Of a stretch of 64,000 bases of DNA, positions 10,831-21,115 are shown piece by piece. The position numbers and the translations under genes are program-made. Each line of letters starts with the position of its first letter. Position 1 is the first letter of the stretch. This DNA comes from Smallanthus sonchifolius (lineage: Eukaryota; Streptophyta; Magnoliopsida; Asterales; Asteraceae): positions 15,692,001-15,756,000 of the forward strand of contig CM042032.1 in the NCBI GenBank assembly GCA_023525975.1. Reading direction: 5' to 3'. The notes beneath the pieces were generated by a model. That model was not told where the DNA came from. It searched no databases and saw only the letters and a program-made list of their open reading frames with translations.

Positions 10831-12507
10831 GAATTTGTGTATAACAAGTATTAAATGAAGTATATAAAGTTGTAGTAATCATTTTTTGGAACATTTGATT
10901 AAAGTTTGGAATTTAAATAAATAAAATAGAATTTTTATAAAATTGTTGATTATGAAAATAATGTATGTGTTAAATGTAAATAAATAAATAATTAAATGAT
11001 TATAGTTTATGAAATAATGTAAATATTGATTGTAATTTAGTATAAATAAATAAATGATTTTTGTTTAAATATTAAATAAATAATTATTATCCTATTTATT
11101 TATAAACTTGTAATTTAATCATTTAAAACATCATTTAAGTGTAAGATAACTATAAATTTAATTTTTATAAATTTTTAGATAAACTTTTAAATAAATAATA
11201 TTTATCTCTTCAAATACAGAAAACATATTTTTATAAAATTTGGAACATTTATTGATTGAAAAATATAAAATTAAAATTCTGTTACAATTTCTGAGTCACA
11301 CACGACCATGCCTCGGAAGGGCACGATCGTGCTCAAGCCACGGGCGCGACCGCGCTAGTCGGGGCGCGACCGGGTTGATCAACAGAGGGCACAAACTAGA
11401 CCAGTCAACAGGCACGACTGTGCCTTGGCCCGGCACGGTCGTGTCTATGATTCTTAGACACAACAGAGACTAGCCCAAAGGGCATGACTAGGTCTGGACA
11501 GTCGGCACGACCGCGTTTCATGAGGCACGGCCGCGCTAGATGATTAGCGCGACCGTGTCTCTTTCAAATCAGACACGAATTGAACAATTCTTGTATTTAT
11601 AGTGTTGGAATTGATGGGGCTTTTGATTACTGAGTCGATACGAGTCTATTAGTATAAATTAATTGTATGTAACTCGTGTTTAAGAGTGAAATCGATTAAA
11701 TCCTTTTTATTAAAAATATAAGTTCTGATTCGGACGATTTCTGTAATTAAAGCCCAGATTGATAGGGGTTTTTGATATATGGACCGAAACGAAAGGGAGG
11801 GATGATTCAATTACCTCAAACAGAAAGGAATCGATAGCGATCGGTAGAAGGGAGTTCCGGCGACGGCGATAACGGCTTTCGGCGACTTCGGCTGCAATTC
11901 CGGTTAGGCCAGAGAGTCCAATAATAACAGGGGAGATTGCTGAATAGAATTTCTTAATTGCTTGAGAGGAATTTGATCAAATTTTAGGATTTGAGTCTTG
12001 AGGGAAAAGATCGACGGTTTTTCTTGAGAGGAAGAGAGTTTTGATAATAATAATCGTAATCAACTGAGTTATTTTCCTTGACAATGAAAATGAAACGTAA
12101 CCGGGTTTGAATTCGAACGATCGAGCGTTTTGAAATCACATTTACGTTTTGACAGTTACGCAGGCGCGACCGTGCTTAGGCACCGGGCGCGAACGTTCCA
12201 GGACCAGTCGCGCGATCGTGCCGAGGCACTTGGCGCGACCGTGCCAGGACGAAGCACGACCGTGCTAATTAGGGTTTCTTGATAAATTTTGAACTTTAGT
12301 CCTTGACTTTTCAGGTTTGATTAGTTTGAAATAAATAGTTACTTGTATAGCATTTAAGTGTATATAATCGAGCAAAACTTGTAAATTTGTATTGGATCAT
12401 TGCATTTAGTTTACAGTAAGCAAAATAACAAGGCAGTGCACGAGTATTGAATTTGAAATTGCATTACATTGAATTGAAATATGAATACTAAATTCAGAGA
12501 TGTTACA
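10831..12507 (-). repeat. Gypsy 1 5' LTR, 3' part deleted (1677 bp)
   Basis: It matches 5807-7529 of the 3' LTR throughout, then stops abruptly at 10831 next to the protease codons. About 820 bp of the LTR end, plus primer site and gag, are missing. Dyad arrays at 11300-11560 and 12161-12266 correspond to those of the other LTR but have lost units. The frame at 11240-11473 duplicates 6215-6448 and is LTR sequence, not a gene. Confidence 0.92.
11300..11560 (-). repeat. GC-rich dyad array, 5' LTR copy
   Basis: Same array as 6275-6556, but a stretch of about 22 bp containing one dyad unit (ggacacgaccgcgctgct in the other copy) is absent, so the two LTRs differ by loss of a unit. Confidence 0.8.
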
Positions 12508-12512
12508 TGAAG
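12508..12512. repeat. Target-site duplication, right copy (tgaag)
   Basis: Partner of taaag at 4979-4983. It immediately follows the LTR end ttaca at 12507. Confidence 0.8.
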
Positions 12513-13403
12513 TTATGAAGTAAGGAGGTGTTGCCTGTCATGTGCCGGGAGCATCCACTTTTGACATACTATAAACTACCCTCTACAGCTGGTACTCCCT
12601 ACACCGTCAAAAGATTTAGTTAAGTTTTGTAACCTCAACTCATATGGTCTTGGGTTTGTTTTTATGAATGGTTTTAACTTCCTTAGACGAATTACCATCT
12701 GTACCATTTCTTTTTGGAATGGCTGTTTTTGAGCTTTTGTTCGGTACCGAATGTTTTGATACCGACCTGTTGTTTGGTACTGAACTGCCTTTTGGTGCCG
12801 AACTACCTTTTGATACCGAACCTTTTTGGGAAAATTTTGATACTTTGTTTTGTGAAACGGTATTTCTTTTGATTGTATTTCTTTGCTTACAAGGATTGTA
12901 ATGAAAATTCATGGCCAAATGTCCATGTTTTCCACATATTAAACAGCTCATTGGAACATTATTTTCTCTCAAGTCAATCTTCCTTTTAGGAAATTTGCTT
13001 TGAGGTTTTTCATAAACTTGAGCTTGTTTAGCAAACTTTCTGGCAGATTTATTGTTGTTTGATTCATTAAAACTTATTTGCTTGCTATTTTTACTTGAAG
13101 ATCCCATCTCAGTTTGTCCCTTTACAAACTTCACATTTTGGAGCTTAGAAGTTCCAACATTTATTGGCTCACTCTTAGGGTAGTAAGGAGTATACCTAAC
13201 AGAGTCTCAGAAGTAGAATCATACTCAGTGTTTGAAGATAACATATTGAAAGCATTGTGAGCTTCTTCGATTGGCTCAGGATCAGTTGAAAATTTAAACA
13301 TTATTTCACTGACAGGCTCTGGAATTGAAGCATATTCTACAGGTGGTGCAACAGAATTATATCCAATTCCATGCCTTAGTTTATCATTGATTTGGCTGTC
13401 CAA
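12508..13403 (-). pseudogene. copia A gag C-terminus and protease start
   Basis: Next to the gypsy 1 junction the minus strand reads SGCSRHMTGNTSLLHNF, the copia protease active-site region. Upstream, frame 12640-13134 is a Lys/Ser/Asn-rich segment with a zinc-knuckle-like CLICGKHGHLAMNF (fourth ligand Cys replaced by Phe). Frame 13161-13403 holds a further Asn/Ser/Glu-rich stretch. This is the gag-protease spacer of the polyprotein, broken by frameshifts near 12630 and 13150. The plus-strand frame 12668-12901 is a shadow. Confidence 0.8.
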
Positions 13404-14990
13404 AAGCTTTTGAAGGGTAGAATTTTCACCCTAAAATTTTTCAACATGAACTTTGGTTGTGCAAGCTCAGATATTGTAATTGTGAGTTTCTTTAAAAGAT
13501 CATCAATCTGAGTTTTAAAATTTGTTTTCTCATGTTTAAGGCTAGAAATTTCCTTTTGAAGATTTTCAACCTTTTCTTTATAAATTCTTTAAGTTTTTCT
13601 AAATTCAGCCTTATGATCTTCAAAGATTTCAGTTGTTTCAACTAGAGTTTTGTTGTGGTCTCTATAACTTAAGACCATCTTGATGCATTTATCAGAACAT
13701 AATGAAGAACTTACCTGTTCAGGAAGATCTGACATTTGTGCCATGAAGGCATGATTTATTGATGCAGATTCTTCAGATTGAAAACTCCAATCATACTCCT
13801 CTCCTGTCAAGTATTGCTGCTAAGTTGTGACAATGGCAGCAATATGAGTGTTCCCTTTGTTTGCAGAAGGATTTCTTGTATCCTTTAGTTCCAGCATTTT
13901 GACTTCCATATGTTCTCTTTGCAGAACTGCACTCTCTAGCAAAGTGTCCCAACTTTTGATAAATATGACATCTTAACTTCCTTTTATCCAGACCAATTCT
14001 CCCATTTGTTGTGGTATTGGGATAATGTCTTCCAGTTATGGAGTAGAACTTCTCAGCTTTATGGGCGATCATTTCCATTTGGTACTACATATCCAAATCT
14101 TCTAGGTAATCTAGATGAAAATACTTCAAGTCTCCTCTAATGAAGTTAAAGAACTCAGGACCATTGGTCATAAATGCTTCATTTCTAGGCAGTTCAGAGT
14201 TAGAACAAGATGAACTGACTTTGGTAATGGTTGATGCAGATGATACAAAAAATGCCGCACTTTGGGTGGAGACCTCTGTAGCTTTCTTGTTGTTCATGAT
14301 TTTGTTGTCTTGACTCTTTTCAAGCTCATAAGTCTTCAGCATGCCATCCAACTCAACCAGATCAAGATTCTTGAGATCAAAAGAGTTCCTGCTGGAAATA
14401 GTATACATTCTCAATTGAGCAGGCAGAGATCTTAGAAATTTTTCAAGAACTTTATCAATATTATACTCTCTTCCCTTTGTTGTTAATTCATTAAGAAGTT
14501 TGGTGAGCCTATCACATTGCTGTGACATAGTTTCACCTTCAATATGAGCAAACATTTTATATTCTTGTATATGAGTCTTTCTTCTATTTACTTTCACCTT
14601 ATCAGTTTCTTCAAACTTGGTTTGAAGTGCCTCCCGGAGTTCCTTAGCACTTTTACGATAAAGGAATCCCTGATAAATATCATTTGGGATTGCCATTGTA
14701 ATAGCACTTTTAGCTTTAAAATCTCTTTCTATCAGCTTTCTTTCTTCATTTGAGTATCTGGAGACTTCTTTAGGGACAGGTACAACATTGTTATCCACAT
14801 CTGTAGTAGTAGGGACATGAGGCCCTTCCAAGACATATCTCTAGAGAGTGAAATCATAGAATTCAAGAAATTCTTCTGTTCTGACTTTCCACATATTGAA
14901 ATCATTGCAAGCAATTTTGGAGGCTTGTTAATGGTTCCAGTTTCAGAATCCATTTCTGATCTAGATATGATTTTGAAATTGAGCAGAATG
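13404..14990 (-). pseudogene. copia A gag, frameshifted
   Basis: Gag forms the particle that packages element RNA. Starting near 14953 the minus strand reads MDSETGTINKPPKLLAM, the usual copia gag start, and continues in frame 14085-14831 (248 residues) through the UBN2-type gag fold with ERDFKAKSAITMAIPNDIYQ and LTKLLNELTTKGREY. Frame 13791-14078 adds a zinc knuckle (HIYQKLGHFAREC, first Cys replaced). Frame 13589-13810 adds an acidic segment. At least three frameshifts break it. The N-terminal frame 14732-14953 overlaps the main frame, so a single indel explains that break. Confidence 0.87.
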
Positions 14991-15057
14991 AAATGATACG
15001 AGTTTTAGAACCACAAGATAAGAACACTAATCGTGAGATTAAAGTTCCTGATCCAGA

Positions 15058-15069
15058 GCTCTGATACCA
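15058..15069 (-). promoter_or_regulatory. Primer binding site of copia A
   Basis: Minus-strand TGGTATCAGAGC lies two bases downstream of the LTR end at 15072. It is complementary to initiator methionine tRNA. Confidence 0.9.
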
Positions 15070-15071
15070 CT

Positions 15072-15509
15072 TGTCAGGATCGACTAAGATGGTTCTACTT
15101 TGTAAGGATTGGCGGAAACAACCCAAACAGATATCAATTGATAAATAAGAATAAGACACTATCAATTACTTGTATATTGCTTGATAAAATGATGATGTTC
15201 TCCACAATCATAGCACACAATTAACAACTATTTATACAGTAATTGAAAGTAACCGATTGCGAGATATTCTCCACAATCATAGCACACAATTAACTATTCT
15301 ATTACTACAAAATAGACAGTTACAATAGGAAATCAGTCAAAGATAAGTCTTCCATAAATTAAGCTTCAGTATCTTTGACTTCAAAAGACTTCAGTATCTG
15401 ACATGTGTTCTCATCGGCATCCAGCTTCGGTATCTAGTGAACTTCGGTATCAACTTCCTCAGTAGCTTTATTCTTTGGTAGCACTCTGTCTCTTAGTTAT
15501 AGCTTAACA
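15072..15509 (-). repeat. copia A 5' LTR, 438 bp
   Basis: In plus orientation it runs from TGTCAGGATCG at 15072 to CTTAACA at 15509, so the element-sense ends are TGTTAAG...CCTGACA. The primer site follows at the expected distance. The next bases, gttac, are the candidate target duplication; the partner is outside the window. Internally a 28-bp stretch beginning ttctccacaatc occurs at 15198-15225 and 15267-15294. Confidence 0.85.
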
Positions 15510-15918
15510 GTTACACCTGCTTACAGTGACGTTGATATCAAAACACACAGTGGAAGGCTAAATCATAACTCTTTATTATAACATAAATATTGTTTCATAA
15601 AGTGCAACCAAAAGTTACAACATGTATCATCATTCGTTCCTAACAGGGAACATGTCATTCGGGTCTTATAGTTCCAGGCATGCCCATCATATGTTTCATT
15701 CATCAACTCATTCATCATTTAATTCTAGTCCAGGAATGTCTTCTCTACTGACTACCTGTGATGCGTTCAAAAATATTTGATAAAAATGGGTCAGCACAAA
15801 GCAGGTGAATTCATAAACTAAAATAGTTTATTAAAATGACCTGCCAAAGTATCTTGAACACATTCATGGGGTTCCACGCCCATTTCATAGACGACCATGA
15901 ATAATCATTCAGTATATA
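15510..15918. other. Unassigned 409-bp gap between copia A and gypsy F
   Basis: No coding frame, primer site or clear LTR ends are seen. A phrase near 15790-15825 (ggtcagcacaaagcaggtgaattcataaac) loosely resembles the 'gtcagctacgctggtgagttc' block found in minus-oriented gypsy LTRs here, so it may be a remnant of another LTR, but I cannot prove it. Confidence 0.4.
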
Positions 15919-17199
15919 TGTAAGGCACCAAACCCGGGAGGCCTTACTTATTGGATTTACTCATTTACAAACAGTTCTTAAACTTGAATATCAAAATAAC
16001 GCAGCGGAAAATACTTCATTAAAACATAACCATTACATTGTTCAACATGCGGAAGCGTAACATAGTCTATTACATAAACATAACATAATCTAATCATAAC
16101 AGGATGCCAGTCTTCTTATCATCCGGGTAACTCATCATGCCGCCCAACATCACCTTCCATCATCGTAACCTGCCTTAACCTGAATGTGCATACTAAAAAG
16201 TCAGCTACGCTGGTGAGTTCTAGTTTTAAGTTTTAACATAAAACTTTAACTTCAAATAATTTGCCAAAAACATAACTTCACACTTCATTTAATAAAAAGC
16301 GTACGTAAAATAATGCAATAACAAAACACAACACTTCATGAACATAAGTCAACGAACATATCGAATCTGCGCCTTCTCGTAACCGTCAAATCCAAACGTC
16401 ACATACTGGCTGAATAACCTAAAGATCACCACCACTAGGCCCATCAATAACCGTACTATCCTTCGGGTGAAGAACTCCTAGGGCCCGATACTTAGGTTAT
16501 TAAACACTACTTCAAGCACGGCATCACAAGGATGACACGTACCAAACTTCAAGCACTGCGCCCCGTAGGGCACAAGTACCAAACTTCAAGCACGACTACC
16601 CCGTAAGGTAAATCGTACCAAACTTCAAGGATCATGATAATCCCCTTGGCGACCGTCATCGCCCCAGTTGTACAACAGTTGGCCAGCCACAGAGGCCCCT
16701 AAAAGGTAAAGGCCCATAACATACTTCCCATACCCTTAACCTTCATTCCCTAAGGAATATTGGCAGATTCGTTCATTTGTGACTTTCGTAAACCTTCGCT
16801 TCTTTTACTTCAAAACTTCAGTTAAAGCATTCGTACGTTTTATTAAAAACATTCATTCATTCATAAACTTCTTTTGGCAAAATATTTCATAAACACTTCC
16901 TTCATAACCTTTCCTTCCAAAACATCATTCATAAACATCATTTTATAAAACGTCACGTACAACATTCATAAACATCGTTTTATAAAATGCTCACATCGTT
17001 ACGTATGCACACCAGCCCAAAAACATTTAAAAGAGGGCTTCTAGAACTCACCTGATAAGCTAATTTGGGTTGTCCTAAACAAGGTCCCACAATGTCACTT
17101 CCGATCTGAATTGATTAGTTAAATACACATTAGACCAATACCGACTCTAAAGGTTTAACCATTCTAAACATACTAACTTTACTTAACCAGCCTGATGCC

Positions 17200-17386
17200 T
17201 GCGCACTTAGCAAGTGCGTAGGGCCTTGCTCTTGCGTACTTAATAAGTGCGCAGACTTTGCTTCATGCGTACTTGATAAATTCGCAGTACCTACTTTATG
17301 CGTACTTGATAAGTACGCATGATCCTCTTCTTGCGTACTTGGTAAGTACGCAGGATCAGCTTCATGCGTACTTGATAAGTACGCAC
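17200..17386 (-). repeat. Six-unit 19-bp dyad array in gypsy F LTR
   Basis: Six inverted repeats, 31-34 bp apart, follow GCGTACTT-GAT-AAGTACGC. Variants keep pairing: the first is GCGCACTT-AGC-AAGTGCG, where both partner bases changed. On the minus strand the array is about 355 bp downstream of the TATA box, hence transcribed. Confidence 0.9.
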
Positions 17387-17740
17387 GAACTGCTTCTTCG
17401 TAAAAACCCTAACTTTCGTCATCGGGTCTGATCACGTCAAGATCTCGAACTTGTTTACTTCAAAACGTTTGCTATCCATTAAGGAACTCAAATCTATGTT
17501 TATCTTTCAGTTTTATCCGTGAAAACGTTACCTTTTCACCCAAAACCCGAAAAACCCAAAAACGAACAAAAACTCAGATTTAGGCCCGATCGTTACCTGA
17601 ATCGAGTTTCTGATCCGGAGGTTCTTCTCACGAGCTATGGAGCAACACTTTGCTGAAATCTCGGGTCGATCCGCCAACTTTCTCTGTCTACGGTTTCTCT
17701 CTCTAGAACTTGCAAATGAGAGAAATGATGGAGACCTAAG

Positions 17741-17750
17741 CTATTTATAG
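17741..17750 (-). promoter_or_regulatory. TATA box of gypsy F LTR
   Basis: Minus-strand CTATAAATAG is the best TATA match in the LTR, and the solo LTR of the same family has TATATAAG at the equivalent place (60521-60528). Confidence 0.65.
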
Positions 17751-17865
17751 GGGAGGCTCCCCTATGTTCGCCCCTTCTGGCCCGTCGGCCCGCCCGGCCC
17801 GGCCCATTATGCCTCCTTCGTTCATTTCGTCATTTTAACTGTCGTTTAATTTTTGGGATATTACA

Positions 17866-17881
17866 AGTCTACCCCCCTTAC
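17866..17881 (-). promoter_or_regulatory. Polypurine tract of gypsy F
   Basis: Minus-strand GTAAGGGGGGTAGACT directly precedes the 3' LTR. It is the expected primer site for plus-strand DNA synthesis. Confidence 0.85.
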
Positions 17882-17905
17882 AATAGGTTTCGTCCCCGAA
17901 ACCTA

Positions 17906-18661
17906 TCATAAGTCAAATAGATGAGGGTACGACTCCCTCATTTCCTTCTCCGCTTCCCAAGTGGCTTCCGATCCCTTTCGATGTTTCCATTGGACTTTAA
18001 CCAATTGGATAATCTTATTACGCAAACGCTTCTCCTTCTTGTCTAAGATGGCCACGGGTTCTTCGATGTAATTAAGGCTGTTGTCGACCTCGATGTCAGT
18101 AAGTGGTACGTGAGCTGATTCATCCACCAAACACTTTCGCAAGTGTAATACATGGAAGGTAGGATGAATTCCACTTAACTCATCAGGCAACTCTAACCGA
18201 TAAGCGACTTCACCAACCCGCGCCATTATCCTGAATGGTCCGACAAACCTCGTACTTAACTTCCCTCTCTTCCTGAATCGTATGATCCCCTTCCAGGGTG
18301 ACACTTTCAACATTACTCTATCCCCAACATCAAACTTAATAGGCCTTCGTCGTTTATCCGCATAGGACTTCTGACGATCTTGTGCGGCCTTCATTCGTGC
18401 TTTGATTTGATCAAACCTTTCCGACGTTTCTCTTACGACTTCAAGACTTCCTAATTCCTTCTGTCTAATCTCACCCCAACAAACCGGGGTCCTGCATCTT
18501 CTCCCATACAACAATTCATAAGGCGGCATACATATCGTCGTGTGATAACTATTGTTATAGGAGAATTCGGATAACGACAGATGTCCGTCCCAACTGCCGC
18601 CAAAATCGATAATACAAGCACGAAGCATATCCTCCAATGTCTGAATGGTCCTTTCGGACTA
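17906..18661 (-). pseudogene. Gypsy F integrase C-terminus and chromodomain
   Basis: After an in-frame TAG at 18659-18661 (Gln expected, DG*SERTIQ) the frame gives 243 residues. It continues through TIQTLEDMLRA-like sequence, SYHTTICMPPYELLYGRRC, the DRVMLKVSPWKGIIRF region, RFVGPFRI, and a chromodomain VQWKHRKGSEATWEAE around residues 210-225, ending PHLF. Integrase inserts cDNA, and the chromodomain is thought to guide it to chromatin. The Met used by a simple ORF call is internal. The frame is otherwise intact, so a single nonsense change splits it from the core. Confidence 0.93.
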
Positions 18662-19090
18662 ACCATCCGTTTGTGGGTGGTATGCCGTGCTGATATTAAG
18701 CCTCGTGCCCATCGCCTCGTGAAATCTTTTCCAGAACCTCGATGTGAATCGTGTGTCCTGGTCAGATACGAATGTCAAAGGCATCCCATGCCCTGGTACT
18801 ACTTCGCTAATAAATACTTCCGCTAACCTTTCCGACGAGAACGTCTCGCGAATAGGTAGGAAATGAGAACTCTTCGTTAAACGGTCCACAATTACCCAAA
18901 TGGTATCATGACCTTTAGCTGTGCGAGGTAGCTTGGTTATAAGGTCCATGGTAATGTGTTCCCACTCCCACTCCGGTATATCAAGTGGTTGAATCTTTCC
19001 ATACGGTTTCTGGTGTTCGGCCTTTACTTGCGAGCAAGTCAAACACTTGCCTACGTACTTTGTCACTTCATATTTCATTCCAGGCCACTA
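18659..19090 (-). pseudogene. Gypsy F integrase catalytic core
   Basis: This frame carries the C-x2-C half of the zinc finger (CLTCSQVKAEH) and the core with D in ITMDLITKLPR, D in FVSDQDTRFTS, and TAYHPQTDG. The third catalytic residue (E of SERT) lies just past the TAG at 18659. It is bounded upstream by a TAG at 19088-19090, where related elements have Trp (YWWPG). Both stops are TAG in place of CAG or TGG. Catalytic residues are otherwise intact. Confidence 0.93.
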
Positions 19091-19654
19091 GTATTCCTTC
19101 CTTAGGTCTTGGTACATTTTATTGGTACCTGGATGGATAGAGTACCGAGACTTGTGAGCCTCATCCAAGATTTTGGTTCTAAGCTCACCACCCATAGGTA
19201 TCCATACCCATCCAAAATGTGTCCTAACACCAAGGGTGTTATATTCCAACTTGTCCCGTTGGCCAACCATCCTTTCCTTCTTTATGTTTTCTTCTTTAAG
19301 TGCCTCATCTTGAGCCTTTTCAATTTCTCTCATCACATCCGATGTTACCACCAACTGGCAAGCTTTCACTCTAATAGGAGTAGGCACATCCTTTCGGCTT
19401 AGAGCGTCAGCCACCACGTTTGCCTTTCCAGGATGGTATATTATTTCACATTCATAGTCTTTCAATAGTTCCAACCATCGTCTCTGCCTCATATTAAGTT
19501 CCCTTTGTTCGAAGAAGTACTTCAAACTCTTGTGGTCGGAGTAAATAGTAAACTTCACCCCGTAAAGGTAGTGCCTCCAGATTTTCAATGCGAATACGAC
19601 AGCAGCAAGTTCCAGATCGTGAGTCGGATAATTAGCTTCGTGAATCTTCAACTA
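19088..19654 (-). pseudogene. Gypsy F RNase H C-terminal half and integrase zinc finger
   Basis: Frame of 187 residues. LKIHEANYPTHDLELAAVV carries the catalytic Glu of RNase H, and YSDHKSLKYFF and NVVADALSRK carry the last two Asp. It then runs into the HHCC finger of integrase (AHKSRYSIHPG). It is separated from the RT frame by a TAG at 19652-19654 in place of a Gln codon (YASR*LKIHE). The RNase H residues are intact, unlike gypsy 1. Confidence 0.92.
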
Positions 19655-21112
19655 CCGTGACGCATACGCGATCACTCTCCCGTGTTGCATTAACACGCAT
19701 CCCAATCCCTGACCCGAAGCGTCAGAGTATACCACCAAGTCTTCATTGCCCTTGGGAAGGGCCAAGACTGGAGCTTGGGTTAGCTTCTCCTTCAAATTCT
19801 TAAATGCCTCATCCTGGGTCGAACCCCATTCGTACTTTACATCCTTCCGAGTCAACTTTGTCAACGGCGAAGCTATTTTCGAGAAATCCAGGATGAATCT
19901 CCGATAGTAGCCTGCCAATCCCAAGAAACTACGGATTTCAGTTGGCGTCTTAGGAATATTCCATTCCCTTACCGTCACTATCTTTGCTGGGTCAACCATA
20001 ATGCCATTTGGGTTCATGACGTGACCTAGGAATTTGACTTCCCTAAGCCAGAACGCGCATTTGGAGAACTTAGCATACAATTTTTCCTTCTTCAGAGCTT
20101 CCAATACTTCCTTCAAGTGACACACGTGATCACCCTCATTCTTGGAGTAGATGAGGATATCATCGATGAACATGATTACCGATCGATCCAGCATTGGTCG
20201 ACAAACTCTATTCATCAAATCCATGAACGCTGCGGGGGCGTTCGTCAATCCAAAAGACATTACGCGGAACTCGAAATGCCCATAACGCGTGCGAAATGCA
20301 GTTTTCGGTATGTCTTCTTCCCTCACCTTCAACTGATGGTACCCGGACCGAAGGTCGATTTTTGAGAACCAACTTGCGCCTTGCAATTGATCGAACATTT
20401 CGTCGATCCTTGGTAAAGGGTACTTGTTCTTCACCGTACGTTTATTCAACTCGCGATAATCAATACACATTCTCATCGAACCGTCTTTCTTCTTCACAAA
20501 CAACACCGGAGCACCCCACGGCGAGATGCTCGGTTGGATAAATCCCTTTTCAAGTAACTCATCTAGTTGTGCCATTAACACTTTCATCTCCACTGGTGCT
20601 AGTCGATATGGAGCCTTAGCCACGGGCTGGGCATCTGGTACTAAGTCGATTCGAAATTCGATCTCTCTGTCGGGTGGTATCCCAGGCAAATCCTCTGGAA
20701 ACACCTCCGGGTACTTGCGTACCACGGGTACATCGTCTAGTTCCTTCACTTCCTTACACTCGTCAATTACGTACACCAGATAAGCCTCGCATCCGTGCCT
20801 CAAGTAATCTGTTGCCTTAATCATCGAGGTGACGTTTGTCATTGGGGCGTCACGATCTCCAAAAACCTCGACTTCGCTACCATCCAGAGCCTTAAGTCGG
20901 ATTATCTTTCGTTTACATATAATTTGTGCTTCATTGGCAGTTAGCCAATCCATTCCTAACACGACATCGAACCCACCCAAAACCATGACAAACAACCTGG
21001 CGGGAAATCTATGGCCTTCTATTTTTATCGTGGAATTGTCAACTACATCAGTCACCCTCGCAGTTCTACCCTCAGCGGTTTCTACGTTAAAGGCCCTTTC
21101 TAGTTTACTCAT
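19652..21112 (-). pseudogene. Gypsy F protease C-terminus, RT and RNase H start
   Basis: 486 residues. The protease end shows GGFDVVLGMDWLTANEAQI (about 47-65). The spacer has FPEDLPGIPP. RT has PYRLAPVEM, SPWGAPVLFVKKKDGSMRM, YRELNKR, YPLPRIDEMFDQL and the catalytic MFIDDILIYS. RNase H begins with LVVYSDASGQGLGCVLMQ. All catalytic Asp are present. The upstream retropepsin active site (FDSGDSKSF, with D in place of the usual A after DSG) lies at about 21170-21195, behind a TAA at 21116-21118. The Met start is internal. Plus-strand frames overlapping this region are shadows. Confidence 0.93.
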
Positions 21113-21115
21113 AGT

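Larger units (their letters stand above)
4984..12507 (-). mobile_element. Ty3/gypsy chromovirus element 1 (Tekay-like), internally deleted
   Basis: On the minus strand it has a shortened 5' LTR (12507-10831) joined directly to the protease active site, then RT, RNase H, integrase and a chromodomain (10830-7561), then a full 3' LTR (7529-4984). The 3' part of the 5' LTR, the primer site, all of gag and the protease start were deleted. The integrase-after-RT order and the C-terminal chromodomain place it in Ty3/gypsy chromoviruses, and Tekay is the likely clade. It sits in the copia A protease. It cannot move on its own: gag is absent and two catalytic Asp are replaced. Confidence 0.92.
1..15509 (-). 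mobile_element. Ty1/copia element A, interrupted twice, 3' end beyond window
   Basis: Read on the minus strand the parts run 5' LTR (15072-15509), primer site (15058-15069), gag (about 14990-13400), protease start (12508), then after a gypsy insertion protease end and integrase (4983-4016), the integrase-RT linker (3842-3381), and after a second gypsy insertion RT and RNase H (931-1). The order gag-PR-INT-RT-RH is diagnostic of Ty1/copia. The copia reading frame crosses the 4984-12507 insertion cleanly once one copy of the 5-bp target duplication is removed. About 130 residues of the RT start expected between 3381 and 931 are missing, so the second insertion was accompanied by a deletion. The 3' LTR lies left of the window. 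Confidence 0.9.
15919..17865 (-). repeat. Gypsy F 3' LTR, 1947 bp
   Basis: Plus-orientation ends are TGTAAGGCACC and GGGATATTACA. It is the same family as the solo LTR at 58707-60647, with shared start, shared end and a shared block (gtcagctacgctggtgagtt near 16198). A TATA box is at 17741-17750 on the minus strand, and a six-unit dyad array is at 17200-17386. The sequence around 17380-17700 resembles a leader with splice-like pyrimidine runs, but no gene is seen. Confidence 0.9.

Noticed and set aside
17200..17386. Regularly spaced repeats resembling a CRISPR array
   Set aside because: Units are short inverted repeats with degenerate copies, variable spacing and location inside a plant LTR; no cas genes and a eukaryotic context.
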